In this document: in pieces, positions 1 to 10,756 of the stretch
Numbering within the stretch: the stretch's first letter is position 1
Layout: the number at the start of each line of letters is the position of its first letter
NCBI GenBank assembly: GCA_018350325.1
Contig: JAEVLN010000025.1
Coordinates: 847,799 to 911,798 of the forward strand
Origin: Globodera rostochiensis
Taxonomy: Eukaryota; Nematoda; Chromadorea; Rhabditida; Heteroderidae
Reading direction: 5' to 3'
Length of the DNA: 64,000 nt
Notes under the pieces: generated by a model
Databases searched by the model: none
What the model was told of the DNA's origin: nothing
Seen by the model: the letters and a program-made list of their open reading frames with translations, nothing else
Position numbers and translations under genes: made by a program

Positions 1-248
1 ACTAAGAATATCAATAAAGCTGGCGATCATTTTTTTCTGCCAACCTGGTATTTTTTACTGTTGAGCATGCTTTATGCGATAATACTTGTATTTTCTGAGC
101 TAGGTATCAAATTTTTATTTTCTACATTCAAAAACCCCGAAAATCATTAAACGAGTTCAAATATAGGGAATTTAAAAACTGGGGATTAGAAGGTGTTAAT
201 TGAGATTTTTAATGGGGTTTGCGTTGATAGGCGCGTTTGCGAATTTGA

Positions 249-1360
249 TTTTTGCGCAGCAAGGAAAATTCGATTTTTGCGCCGCAGGGAAAATTCGATG
301 CGCCGCAGGGAAAATTCGATTTTGCGCCGCAGGGAAAATTCGATTTTTGCGCCGCAGGGAAAATTCGATTTTTGCGCCGCAGGGAAAATTCGATGCACCG
401 CAGAGAAAATTCGATGCGCCGCAGGGAAAATTCGATTTTGCGCCGCAGGGAAAATTCGATGCGCCGCAGGGAAAATTCGATTTTGCGCCGCAGGGAAAAT
501 TCGATTTTTGCGCCGCAGGGAAAATTCGATTTTTGCGCCGCAGGGAAAATTCGATGCACCGCAGAGAAAATTCGATGCGCCGCAGGGAAAATTCGATTTT
601 GCGCCGCAGGGAAAATTCGATGCGCCGCAGGGAAAATTCGATTTTTGCGCAGCAGAGAAAATTCGATTTTTGCGCCGCAGGGAAAATTCGATTTTTGCGC
701 CGCAGGGAAAATTCGATTTTTGCGCAGCAGGGAAAATTCGATTTTTGCGCCGCAGGGAAAATTCGATTTTTGCGCCTCAGGGAAAATTCGATTTTTGCGC
801 CGCAGGGAAAATTCGATTTTTGCGCCGCAGGGAAAATTTGATTTTTGCGCCGCAGGGAAAATTCGGTCTTTGCGCCTCAGGGAAAATTCGATTTTTGCGC
901 CGCAGGGAAAATTCGATTTTTGCGCCGCAGGGAAAATTCGATTTTTGCGCAGCAGGGAAAATTCGGTCTTTGCGCCTCAGGGAAAATTCGATTTTTGCGC
1001 CGCAGGGAAAATTCGATGCGCCGCAGGGAAAATTTGATTTTTGCGCCGCAGGGAAAATTCGATGCGCCGCAGGGAAAATTCGATTTTTGCGCCGCAGGGA
1101 AAATTCGATTTTTGCGCAGCAGGGAAAATTCGGTCTTTGCGCCTCAGGGAAAATTCGATGCGCCGCAGGGAAAATTTGATTTTTGCGCCGCAGGGAAAAT
1201 TTGATTTTTGCGCCGCAGGTAAAATTCGATGCGCCGCAGGGAAAATTCGATTTTTGCGCCGCAGGGAAAATTCGATTTTTGCGCCGCAGGGAAAATTCGA
1301 TTTTTGCGCCGCAGGGAAAATTCGATTTTTGCGCCGCAGGGAAAATTCGATTTTTGCGCA
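249..1360. repeat. Minisatellite A, 21-25 bp unit
   Basis: More than 40 head-to-tail copies of a unit of the form GAAAATTCGATTTTTGCGCC-GCAGG. Full units are about 25 bp; shorter 21-bp (GAAAATTCGATGCGCCGCAGG) and 24-bp variants are interspersed. Some units carry CTCAGG, AGCAGG or TCGGTC variants, so arrays of variants are themselves repeated. Most frames are open on both strands because stop codons are rare in the unit; the long open frames here are repeat artefacts, with no start context, introns or composition of a gene. Confidence 0.95.
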
Positions 1361-1803
1361 ACTTGTCGGGAACAAAACGTCCTGGGAACAAACTGTCGTA
1401 ACAAAACGGCGGGAACAAAACGTCTCGGGAACAAAACGGCGGGAACAAAACGTCCCGGGAACAAACTGGTCGGAACAAAACGGCGGGAACAAAACGTCCC
1501 GGGAACAAACTGGTCGTAACAAAACGGCGGGAACAAAACGTCTCGGGAACAAAACGGCGGGAACAAAACTTCCCGGGAACAAACTGGTCGTAACAAAACG
1601 GCGGGAACAAAACGTCTCGGGAACAAAACGGCGGGAACAAAACTTCCCGGGAACAAACTGGTCGTAACAAAACGGCGGGAACAAAACGTCTCGGGAACAA
1701 AACGGCGGGAACAAAACGTCCCGGGAACAAACTTGGCGGGAACAAAACGGCGGGAACAAAACGTCCCGGGAACAAACTGGTCGGGAACAAAATGGCGGGA
1801 AAA
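1361..1803. repeat. Minisatellite B, ~15 bp GGGAACAAAACG units
   Basis: Abuts minisatellite A without a gap. Subunits of about 15-16 bp (GGGAACAAAACGTCTC, GGGAACAAAACGGC, GGGAACAAACTGGTC) are arranged in higher-order blocks of roughly 60-75 bp. The switch from A to B lies near position 1360, where the last A unit runs into ACTTGTCGGGAACAAAACG. No gene is seen. Confidence 0.93.
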
Positions 1804-2211
1804 GACGGAAAATTCAATTTGGAAAAATTTGTATTTTTGTGTTAAAGCTTTTAATATTCAAATTTTTAAATATTAATAAATTTATTTAGCTTTGGCAAAA
1901 AATTATGAAATGTAATAAATGACAGTCCTTAAAATTGAAATGGGCATTCCATATAAATGATATTTTTTAATAATCATCTCATCCGAATCAATATTCCCTT
2001 TTGAACCGGGACCAAATCAATATTCCTGACATCTCATTAAATATTTTTCTGTCTAATAATATTCACCATTTTATAAAAAATCGCGATAGATTGTTAATAG
2101 CAAGCAGTATGAAAAAAATATATATTACTTAAATAATTCAAATTCGTCCTGGTGGAAAAGTGACATTTTCACTTCTGTAAGCATTTAAGCCACAGAGGAA
2201 GACAAAGTTTC
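1804..2211. other. AT-rich spacer, flank-type sequence
   Basis: No coding region seen. Includes sequence of the kind found beside family genes (AATCAATATTCCTGACATCTCA near 2010-2040; TCCTGGTGGAAAAGTGACATTTT near 2145), shared with 4.8-4.9, 5.8 and 28.2 kb. Confidence 0.6.
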
Positions 2212-2803
2212 TTGTAATCTGAACAAATTTCTTTATCAAATTTTTTCGAACATTTTTTTCCTTCCCAAAGTATGTATTTTTCGACTTAGGCCAAATTCTT
2301 TTTTCCATTTATATATTTTTTTGCGATTGACTTTTAAATGTTTAGCAATTTTATCCTCAATTTGATTCCATTCTTTTTTCGGATGTTTTCCTTTTTGCTT
2401 AAATTCTTCTTTAATTGCGTGGAATTTATCAATAATTTTACATTTTTCATTTGAAGTAATTTCTTCGCTATTTTTGGCATTATCAGACTGATCAGACTCT
2501 GTGGAGGATTCTGATCAGTTGAATTGGAGTTAATTTGTCCAAGCTGATCAGTTGAATTGGGTTCAATTTGTCCAATTTGGGTGTTCTGCCGGTCGATTTG
2601 GTGATGGACATTTTGTCCAAAGTTTGTTGGCGCCGGCCTTTTCAAATCTTCGGCGACTTCACCTTTGTCCCACCAGCCTTCTCCGAATATTTCATCAAAT
2701 GTTTTGAGTGGCGTTTCCTCCAATTTTACTTTTACGGATTCGGCTTTGCCCATTAAATTTGTTGCGAAGAATAACACCAAAATTAAAAACCTAACTCTTC
2801 CAT
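2212..2803 (-). pseudogene. WWD/HTH family pseudogene, frameshifted and 3'-truncated
   Basis: Reads on the minus strand from the family ATG at 2803. The sequence shows the signal-peptide core (LILVLFFATN), FDEIFGEGWWDKG, NVHHQIDRQNTQ and two to three 11-residue repeats. Two lesions break it. A small indel just after the ATG puts the start out of frame with the signal peptide, and 5 nt are missing in the NPPLTES block near 2500, which shifts the frame. In the shifted frame the first HTH-like module is recognisable (IAKHLKVNRKKIYKWKKEFG), then similarity stops near 2212, so the second module, the intron and exon 2 are absent. It is therefore a decayed copy. It lies opposite to most other members. 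Confidence 0.85.
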
Positions 2804-2879
2804 TTTTTGGGAAAAAACCTCTCAATTATTTTGGTTTAAAAAATTTCACAAAAAATTTTTCTTAAAAAAAGATAATTAA

Positions 2880-3849
2880 TATTCACAAATTTTATAATTT
2901 TAATAAATATTATTTAGCTTTGAAAAAGATGTTTAAATGTAATAAATGACAGTCAACAATTGAGATAGGCATTCATATAAAATCATATTCTTTAATAATA
3001 TTATTTTAACTAAATGCCTTAACCGAATCAATAATATTTTCCCACTAATTATCATCATTTTTACAAAAATGGCAATCGATTATATATATACAGGGATGTC
3101 AACCTTGACAAAAAAAAAATTCGGGACACGAAATTACTGAATGCCCAAAAACCAGAACACCTAAAAAATACGGAACGCGGAAATACGGAGCGACCTAAAA
3201 GACGTACGGAATACGGTGCGGAAAGGAATACGGTCAAAATTTCGTCTATAAATTTTCATAAATTTTTTAGCTTTAGGATTTTTTTTAAATGAATAAATAA
3301 AAATTCGATTTGGGATACAGTGGGGGTCAGAAAGTGCCGACAGGTGCCGCTGAGAAAACTTTTGAAAGACTCAATTTTTAAACAAAATTGGTCCAAAACC
3401 CGCAGATTGCCCAATTTTTCGTTGGGGAGGGAGCTAATTCGCTTTGAAATTTTCTCATTTTGAAATATCAGATCAAAATGCGTCGGCCCTTAGGAGGGCG
3501 AAAAATGTGCGGAAATTTAAAAAAAAGTCAATTTATAATGGTTCGATATTGGCCTAATTCCGGATTCCAAACATTTTTTTGAGAGCCATAATTCTGGATG
3601 CCGATTTCCGGACATTTTTGGATCCGGAATGCCAGATTGGGAGAGGGGGACGGCAATGCTGATAGCTGAGTCCGGTAAAATAAAATTTCCGGGAACGGAG
3701 TTTCAAATTTAATGGAACGGAAAGTGATTTTCCGTTCCCGTTTAACGATAGGTATGTATATGTTAAGAAAAGTCAAAAACAATCTTGCAATATTAAAATT
3801 TTCTGTGTCTGTCACCAAAAGCACTTTCACCTTAGCCGCCAGTTCATAA
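2880..3849. other. Intergenic, 5' flank and dispersed hairpin
   Basis: Begins with the upstream flank of the minus-strand pseudogene (a TGTCATTTATTAC-type block near 2945). The recurring GTGCCGACAGGTGCCGC hairpin motif is at about 3334-3350. Around 3560-3660 there are CCGGA-rich inverted bits resembling transposon ends. No supported gene. Confidence 0.5.
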
Positions 3850-4475
3850 ACTTGTCAAGTTGGAACAGGCGCTCTTTCAACTTGTGCTAGTTGTCAAATT
3901 AAAGAGGCGCTCTTTCAACTTAGCCGCCTGTTTCTACTTGTCAAGTTGGAACAGGCGCTCATTCAACTTAGCCGCCTGTTCCTACTTGTCAAGTTGGAAC
4001 AGGCGCTCATTCAACTTAGCCGCCTGTTTCTACTTGTCAAGTTGGAACAGGCGCTTTTTCAACTTAGTTGTTAAATTGGAACAGGCGCTTTCAATTTAGC
4101 CGCCTGTTCCTACTTGTCAAGTTGGAACAGGCGCTCTTTCAACTTAGTCGCCTGTTCCTACTTGTCAAGTTGGAACAGGCGCTCTTTCAACTTATAGTTA
4201 GTTGTTAAATTGGAACAGGCGCTTTCAACTTAGCCGCCTGTTCATAAACTTGTCAAGTTGGAACAGGCGCTCTTTCAATTTAGTTGTTAAATTGGAACAG
4301 GCGCTTTCAATTTAGCCGCCTGTTCCTACTTGTCAAGTTGGAACAGGCGCTCTTTAAACTTAGTTGTTAAATAGGAACAGGCGAGTCTTTCAACTTAATT
4401 GTTAAATTGGAACAGGCGCTTTCAACTTAGCCGCCTGTTCATAAACTTGTCTAGTTGGATCAGGCGCTCTTTTTG
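3850..4475. repeat. Minisatellite C with hairpin-forming units
   Basis: About a dozen irregular copies of a ~50-bp unit: ACTTGTCAAGTTGGAACAGG, CGCTCTTTCAACTTAGCCGC, CTGTTCCT. Each unit holds GGAACAGGCG and its reverse complement CGCCTGTTCC, so adjacent units can pair into hairpins or cruciforms. The array runs directly into a fragment of family exon 2. Confidence 0.9.
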
Positions 4476-4756
4476 GCAATTTCCTTGTCATTAATTTTAG
4501 GATTTTTGTCTTTAATTTCAAAATAACGTTTCATCAATTCCTTTTGTTCGCTGTCGGAGTATTTTTGGTTTGGTTCTGTAAAAGAATTTTAATTAATATA
4601 AATAAATAAATAAAATTGGGCTTGAAATACTCACTAGTTTGGCCAAGTTCACTTCTTTTTTCCATTCAAATCTTTTTTTTGCGATTTACTTTTAAATGTT
4701 TAGCAATTTTCTCCTCAATTTGATCCCATTCTTTTTTCGAATGTTTTCCTTTATGG
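4475..4756 (-). pseudogene. WWD/HTH family fragment (end of exon 1, intron, start of exon 2)
   Basis: Minus-strand sequence matches the family from KEWDQIEEKIAKHLKVNRKK, then jumps to the SELGQT end of exon 1. The intron (GTGAGTATTTCAAGCCC...) and the beginning of exon 2 (SEQKELMKRYFEIKDKNP) follow. The second HTH module has been deleted between the first module's WKK and the exon end. Exon 2 is cut at the junction with minisatellite C, and the N-terminal half is missing. Clearly a dead fragment. Confidence 0.85.
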
Positions 4757-4779
4757 GCATTCACTTAAATAATATTCTT

Positions 4780-5960
4780 TAATAATATCTCACCCAAATC
4801 AATATTCCTGACATCTCAAAAATTCTTAAATAATAATTATTTTATAACATGGCGATCTATTGTTAATCGCCAAATGAAAAAAGTATTTAAAATAATTTAT
4901 ATGGCCCTGGAGGAAAAACGACATTTTGCCACAGATGAAGACAATGTTTTTTCGTTGCTTTCCACCCAGCTTAAAGTGAGATTTTATGTAATACTGTTTA
5001 TAAAATGCCGACAAATTAAGCATTTTTATTTCTTGACCAATTTAAAATTGTTTCAATCTTTTGTCAAAATTAAATTTTTCCAAAGAGGGGACCGACCCTT
5101 TTGGGATTTCACCGAATATTTTTCTCTTCAAATTAAGTTGAAATGAACCCGGAAACCGCTCAAATGCTTATTTTTTTCAACAAAACATTGCCATAATCAA
5201 TTATAAGTATTGAATAAAAGTTTTGTTCATTTTAAATTGAAATTCAACATGTCCAAAAAATACCGAATACCGGTCGGTATACCGAATTTTTTTGGCCGGT
5301 ATTTTTTGGTATCGGTATTTTACCAAAATACCGATACCGAATACCGAAAAACCCCATTTGCCAAACACTAGTAATTAGTATACCTAGTTCAAATAGAATT
5401 AAAAAATTTATTTAACCAACAATCTGAGGTAATCATCCATATTTGGCTTTTAATCAGCAAAAAGCGAAAAAATTGAATAAATTAAGAAGGCATAAAGTGA
5501 AAACAATTATGTGCACATTTTATTGATTAGAAATTAGTGCGCTTTTTGCTTCTTTAGTTTAACTGGCATGAGTTTCTGTACTTTGTTTAATTAATGTTTT
5601 TGAATTTTGGCGAAATGTCGGTCCTCAAATGTCCTACTTTGGCGGGCCGCAAAAGTCCGGGCCGTAAATGTCTGATTTCCAGCAGACCACACCGCGATTT
5701 TAAAAATTATAAAAAATGTTTATAACAAAAAAATGTTATTCACCAAAGAATGTGCTAAAAAAAATCCCTGATTCGTAAAATAAAATTGGACGAAAAGCAA
5801 CGGAAAACATTGTCTTCATCTGTGGCGAAATGTCGTTTTTCCTCCAGCGCCAACTAATTATAAATTATTTTAAATACTTTTTAATTTGACTATTCACGAT
5901 CGATCGTATTTTTATAAATGATTTTGTTTAAGAAAAATATTTGCGAATAGTCAGGAGTAT
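4780..5960. repeat. Long inverted repeat between two divergent family copies
   Basis: The left arm at about 4780-4965 and the right arm at about 5795-5960 are reverse complements of each other. Shared blocks are AAGTATTTAAAATAATTTAT, CTGGAGGAAAAACGACATTT and CACAGATGAAGACAATG. They are the upstream flanks of the minus-strand fragment at 4.5 kb and the plus-strand copy at 6.2 kb. The spacer (about 4966-5794) is AT-rich and carries a nested ATACCG-rich inverted repeat at about 5255-5352. No gene is seen inside. Confidence 0.75.
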
Positions 5961-6204
5961 TGATTTGGTCATGATCAAAAAACTTTGGAAAAATATTTAT
6001 GAGATGTCAGGAATTTATTGTGGGCTGTCATTTATTACCTACATACAATAATTTTTTTATCAAAACTAAATAATATTTATTATATTGTAAAAATTTGAAT
6101 ATTTATTATTTTTTGAAATTTAAAAAATTTTTAGAGATAATTTTAAATTGGCATTTTCTCATACCGAATTTTCCGTTTAAATTAGAAAATTAATTGGAAT
6201 TTCA

Positions 6205-6246
6205 TATAAATGCCCCTAAATTCATATGTTATTTTGCCCAAATAAA
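6205..6246 (+). promoter_or_regulatory. TATA-type core promoter of family copy
   Basis: TATAAA at 6205-6210 followed by TGCCCCTAAATTCA and a TTTTGCCCAAATAAA leader ending at the ATG. The same block, with TATAAA about 36-44 bp before the ATG, precedes other family genes. Confidence 0.65.
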
Positions 6247-7010
6247 ATGGAAGAATTTTGGATTTTAATTTTGATTTTATTCTTCGTAACAAATTCACTG
6301 ACAAATCCGAATCCGTACAATTGGAGAAATTAGAGGAATTGCCACTCCAAACATTTGACGAATTATTCGTAGATGAATGGTGGGAGAAAGATGAAGCCGC
6401 CGAAGATTTGAAAATGCCGGTGCCAACAAACTTTGGACAAAATGTCCATCACCAAATCGACCGGCAGAACACCCAAATTGGACAAATTGAACCCAATTCA
6501 ACTGATCAGAATCCTCCTCTCACAGAGTCTGATCACTTTGGACAAATTGAACCAAATTCGATTGATCAGAATCCTCCTCTCACAGAGTTTGATCACTCTG
6601 GACAAATTGAACTAAATTCTGCTGATTAGAATCCTCCTCTCACAGAGTCTGATCACTTTGACAAATTGAACCAAATTCAACTGATCAATCCTCCTTTCAC
6701 AGAGTCTGATCACTTTGGACAAATTGAACACAATTCAACTGATCAGAATCCTCCTCCACGCAATAAAAGACTAGCACCGAAACATAAACACTCCCACAGC
6801 AAACAAAAGGAATTGATGCAACGTTATTATGAAATTAAGGACAGCAATCCTAAAATTTGAGACGCGGAAATTGCCAAAATGTTGAAAATTGGAAAAAACA
6901 CTTTGTATAAATGGAAAAAGCAATTCCATTCAAATTCTGTCGATGGGCATTCTGTGGAAGAGAATGCCGCGGCAAATGTTCAAGAAATTGGGGACTCGGA
7001 CTCGGTGGTC
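6247..7010 (+). pseudogene. WWD/HTH family pseudogene with internal deletion
   Basis: ATG at 6247 opens MEEFWILILILFF. One G is missing at TTCACTG-ACAAA (family: TTCACTGGACAAA), shifting the frame within the signal peptide. In the shifted frame the sequence reads FDELFVDEWWEKDEAAEDL, NVHHQIDRQNTQ and 11-residue repeats alternating with NPPLTESDH, up to TAG at 6627-6629 (a CAG to TAG change). Another indel follows. Both exon-1 HTH modules and the intron are missing: repeats join an exon-2-like segment (near 6770) with HSKQKELMQRYYEIKDSNP, a TGA at about 6858, then IAKMLKIGKNTLYKWKKQF and the tail DGHSVEENAAANVQEIG. Several independent lesions make it non-functional. Confidence 0.85.
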
Positions 7011-7134
7011 AATGATTTAGCCCGTGTTGTTGGGCAGTTGTGTATTAAATATTTTTTAAATGTTTGTCATTTTTGAAAAAATGTTTCATTGAATGAGAAA
7101 ACAAGCGATGTACGAACAGGCTCTCCGGTGCTGA

Positions 7135-7499
7135 AATGTGTAGAGTTGAAACCTCGACGTCGGGGTCGGGGTTCGGGGGTTTTTAATAATTTTCTCTAAA
7201 ATTTTTGAGGTCAAATTTTTTTATTGAATAATTATTTGTTAAGAGATTAGCAGCTAAAATGGAGGATGTCCGACGGTGCCGACAGGCGCTGCCAGCGAAA
7301 TTTTAACAAAATTGGCAATCTTTTCTAAGAAAATTGAAGCACAAATTCAGAAGATGTGATGTTTTTTAAAAATTCTTTATTTTTTGTGCGCATTTTAATT
7401 AAAAAATATTTGAAAAAATGTTCCTTCATTGTTTTTTGTAAAAAATAAATATTTTTTTTTATCAAAAAGTACGCAAGACCACAGCCAACCCCTCGGCAA
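7135..7499. repeat. Segmental duplicate of 29.33-29.69 kb with SINE-like body
   Basis: Nearly identical to 29332-29696, from AGAGTTGAAACCTCGACGTC to CCTCGGCAAA. It contains the hairpin motif GACGGTGCCGACAGGCGCTGCC at about 7272-7293, followed by the body (AAATTGAAGCACAAATTCAG, AGATGTGATG, TGTGCGCATTTTAATTAAAA) also present at 19.9-20.0 kb. No gene is supported. Confidence 0.85.
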
Positions 7500-7508
7500 A
7501 AATGATTT

Positions 7509-8301
7509 GGTGCTAGGTCGTTTCGTAAAACTGCCACCATGGGCGTTTCGTAAATTCGCCAGGGCGTTTCGTAAATTCGCCAGGTCGTTTCGTAAATCTG
7601 CCATTATGGGCGTTTCGTAAATTGCCACTATGGGCGTTTCGTAAATTCGCCAGGGTGTTTCGTAAATCTGCCACTATTATATTAATATAATATACATGTA
7701 TATATTAAGTGCATACACATTTTTTATCGATCAAAATAATTTTTAAACGTCAGATCAGACAAATAAATTGAAAGCGCCTCACAATAATTTATTCACCTAT
7801 TATTTTCTTCAACAATATAACGGCAAATAATTCGAAAGCGCAGCCGAAAAATATTTACCTATTATTTGCTTCTACCACCCCCCTATTGTTCGCTCTCGAC
7901 GATGAAGGCGATTACATTTTTAGTAAGCATCAATCAAGGCGCAAAAAATTTGGTTGAGCTGTATTTTAAGAAAGAAATAAAAACACGCGGAGATTTATTG
8001 GAAAAATTGGACGAAATGGTATTGAACTTAGCCTAAGGACTTTGGATAGACATATGGCTAAAAGGATAATGGAAAATTTACTAACTACATCATTTCTGAA
8101 TTATATTTTTATATATTTGTTAATAAAATTTTAATTCCTTTTGTTCGATAAAAATGTGTATATATTTATATATATAATAGTGGCGAATTTACGAAACGCC
8201 CATAGTGGCAGATTTACGAAACGTAATGGCAGATTTACGAAACGCCCTGGCGAATTTACGAAACGCCCATGGTGGCAGTTTTTACGAAACGACCCAGCAC
8301 G
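7509..8301. mobile_element. 793-bp TIR element (Mutator-like MITE) with 9-bp target-site duplication
   Basis: Terminal inverted repeats of about 60 bp: the left end GGTGCTAGGTCGTTTCGTAA and the right end (reverse complement CGTGCTGGGTCGTTTCGTAA) match with few differences. Both continue into CTGCCACCATGGGCGTTTCG. AAATGATTT flanks both sides (7500-7508 and 8302-8310). The related locus at 29.69 kb has a single AAATGATTT and no insert, so it is an empty site. Subterminal GTTTCGTAAATTCGCCA units are repeated. The interior has no transposase; it is AT-rich with a short unassigned segment near 7880-8040. A 9-bp duplication with long TIRs is typical of Mutator-like elements. Confidence 0.88.
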
Positions 8302-8310
8302 AAATGATTT

Positions 8311-8640
8311 TATGTATTAAGAATTGCCCCATTTTTGCTTCAGATTCAACAGCCCTTTTTATTCCTATTCTTAGCTTTTTCTGGGGCGGGGTAGAAAAAT
8401 TGAATTTTTGGTGGAATTTGTTATGAAAATGTTTACAAGATTAGACAAAGGCAAATTATTGGGATTTTGAAATTCTCCGTATTTCCGGTTGGGGTGCCGG
8501 AATTCCGGCCTTTTTTTGGTTTCCGGTTACATCCCGGATACACATGAATCAATAGAAAGCATTGGCACTGGCATAATTGGGCCAATTCCACGTCAATTCC
8601 ACCGGCAAACAACGAAAGTTGGGCAATATAAAAGTGGCTT
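8311..8640. repeat. Segmental duplicate, continuation of the 29.70-30.01 kb copy
   Basis: After the TIR element the duplication with 29698-30020 resumes (TATGTATTAAGAATTGCCCC through AAAGTTGGGCAATATAAAA), diverging by a few substitutions. The TATAAAAG at its end is the unoccupied counterpart of the second TIR insertion at 30.02 kb. Confidence 0.85.
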
Positions 8641-8925
8641 GCTGTAAGCCAAATCCATCAGGGGCTTTCATTTATTTAATACAAAGATTTTATTTCTCCC
8701 ATTTTATGTTTTTTTGATAATTATACATTTTCCATTTATATAAAGGGTTTCTGGATACAGTCCAATAATTTATGAAATTATTTTGAAAAATTAAATTCAA
8801 AGTTAAACAGCCAATTCTATTTGCATTTTTTGATTTAGTTTTTTCTGTTTTAGCATCATAAAAAAATTGTATCATAACTAAGGACCCACAAAATTTATTA
8901 CACACGGATATAGAATAGAAGGTTA
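8641..8925. other. Duplicated AT-rich flank
   Basis: Continues the match to the 30.64-30.90 kb segment (GCCAAATCCATCAGGGGCTT, TTATATAAAGGGTTTCT, GCATTTTTTGATTA). No coding sequence seen. Confidence 0.6.
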
Positions 8926-8933
8926 GTAGATAG

Positions 8934-10090
8934 TAGAGCTGTTCGAGATTCTCGGTCTCGGTTCTCGAGTCGAGAAATTTCTCGGTTTTTTTGCGGTCTC
9001 GGTTCTCGGTCTCGGGTTTTAGTCTCGGAAAACGAGACTTTTTTGCACTGGTAAAGATGCCATTTTTGGTGAGAAATCATTAATGAATTATGGGCTTGAA
9101 AGATTTGAAAAATACACAATGACAAATTTAGAACTCCTTAATTTAATATCTTTGCAAAAATCGTCTCCAAATGCGCGTGTGGCTCAGTGGTTAAGTTCTG
9201 ACTCTAACATTTATCTATCGGAGTTTCTACTCCCCGAGTGAATCAATTTTATTTTTTACATTTAATAATTACTCCTTTTTATTGATTGTTACAAAAACCT
9301 TATAAAAATTATGGTTTTTTTTTTTGCAATTTTAAGCACATTTATTTTTTCCGGCGCACCTATTGGAGCCACCCGACCCCTCCCTACTATTCCTAAAAAG
9401 CTTTAAAATATTTCCGCATTTTGAAAATTTTCTTTGCAAATCTGTTAACAAATTAAGTCAAAAATTCAAAATTTTCTCAATGGCGCCTATTGGCACCGCC
9501 GACCCACCACCACCCCCCCCCCCCTAAATAAAACAGAATTCGCAAACAATTTGCATTTTTTGAAAATTTCGTAAAAAATTCATTAAAAACCCCGAAAATA
9601 CTCTCCTAAATTGAACTTTTTAAAAAAAATCTTTTCTCCGGCGGTTCCGATGGACTGGATATCGGGCAAAAAGCGTTCCAGAAATAAAAATGAAATTCAA
9701 AATTTGTGGTAAATTGGTTGTTAACATTTCTGGCAAAATTGTTTCTACTCATTATCAGATTTGCAACAAAAATTTTATGAATGCGGCTATAGAAAATTGT
9801 TCCAAAAATTACAAATTATCCTGAAAATCAGTACAGAATCAGTACGCCGAAATCAGTATCAAGGAAAGTTGGCACTCCTGAGTGTAAAATTATTTATTGA
9901 AAATTTGTGGAGCTTAAAATCAATATTTTTTAGTGAATTTCGAAAAAACATTTGAAATTTCTCGATTCTCGGTTCCCGAGTTGAGAAATTTCTCGGTTTT
10001 TTTGGGTCTCGTTTTCGGTCTCGAGTCTTGGGGTCATTTCTCGGTCTCGGTTCTCGATTCTCGGTAAATTTCAAGTCTCGAACAGCTCTA
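8934..10090. mobile_element. 1157-bp hAT-like TIR element with 8-bp target-site duplication
   Basis: Ends TAGAGCTGTTCGAGA and TCTCGAACAGCTCTA are perfect inverted repeats and continue into imperfect subterminal repeats of TCTCGG/CCGAGA. GTAGATAG lies directly outside both ends (8926-8933 and 10091-10098). Eight-bp duplications with TA-starting TIRs fit the hAT superfamily. No transposase frame is seen. The interior contains a tRNA-like segment near 9172 and reverse-oriented copies of the dispersed GGCGCC-TATTGG-CACCGCC hairpin at about 9352 and 9480, so a SINE-like insertion may be nested within it. Confidence 0.85.
9172..9245 (+). repeat. tRNA-like SINE head inside the hAT-like element
   Basis: GTGTGGCTCAGTGGTTAAG matches a pol III A box/D-arm (TGGCTCAGTGG). 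The 3' half (GGAGTTTCTACTCCCCGAGTG) is a degraded T-arm. No sound anticodon arm can be drawn. The hairpin motif lies 170-330 bp downstream in a fixed relative orientation, as in the copies near 20.1 and 59.4 kb. Confidence 0.5.
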
Positions 10091-10098
10091 GTAGATAG

Positions 10099-10756
10099 TG
10101 CCCATACTCGCTAATTAATTGTGATGATTAAAGACCGTAAATGAGTTAATTATATAAATAAGGGCAGAGGCACCCCTAATTTATAGGCACTAAAAGTATC
10201 TTTAATTAAAAATGTTCGGAATCGAAACTTTCGGATTTTAGGAAATTTTCCGGAAATTTTTTCCCCGATGTTCAGAAATTCTTAACACCGCTAGAAAGAT
10301 CTCGAAGAGTTAAAGCTAACATTATGTTAAAGCTTTGTTATTGGACAAATATCAAAAGTTATGGCCTTACACATGAGAAGATTAAAATTCCGATTTTTGG
10401 GGGTTTTCTAACGATAACTTTTTTGGTATTATTTTTAATAATATTCACAATCGATTCTTATTTTTATAAAATGAATATTATTAAGAAATTATTTAGGAAA
10501 TGTCAGGAATATTGATTTGGTCCCGGTTCAAACAAAAAAAATATGAGATGCCAGGGAATAATTTATATGAATAAAAGCCCATTTCAGTTGTGGGCTGTCA
10601 TTTATTACTTTCAATAATTTTTTTATCGGCTAAAATTATTAATATTTGTAAAAATTTGTGAAATTTATTATTCTTTGAAAATTTATGACAGAAATTCTTT
10701 AACACAAAAATAATTGACAAAATTTGATTCTGTTTAATATAAAATTAATTGAATTT
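10099..10756. promoter_or_regulatory. Upstream region of the 10.8-kb gene, conserved family block
   Basis: Contains the family flank series: GTCAGGAATATTGATTTGGT near 10502, then TTGTGGGCTGTCATTTATTACTTTC at about 10588-10612, then an AT-rich stretch. The same blocks recur roughly 200-250 bp before other members (for example 25.9, 30.99, 55.23, 59.85 kb), so they are either shared regulatory sequence or co-duplicated flank. Confidence 0.5.

Noticed and set aside
249..1360. CRISPR-like appearance of regular short repeats
   Set aside because: There are no unique spacers; the repeats are contiguous and the genome is eukaryotic.
193..1817. Several long open frames on both strands over the first two minisatellites (up to about 350 codons)
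   Set aside because: The frames follow the repeat unit exactly, in several frames and both strands at once, with no signal peptide, splice sites or start context; they are repeat artefacts.
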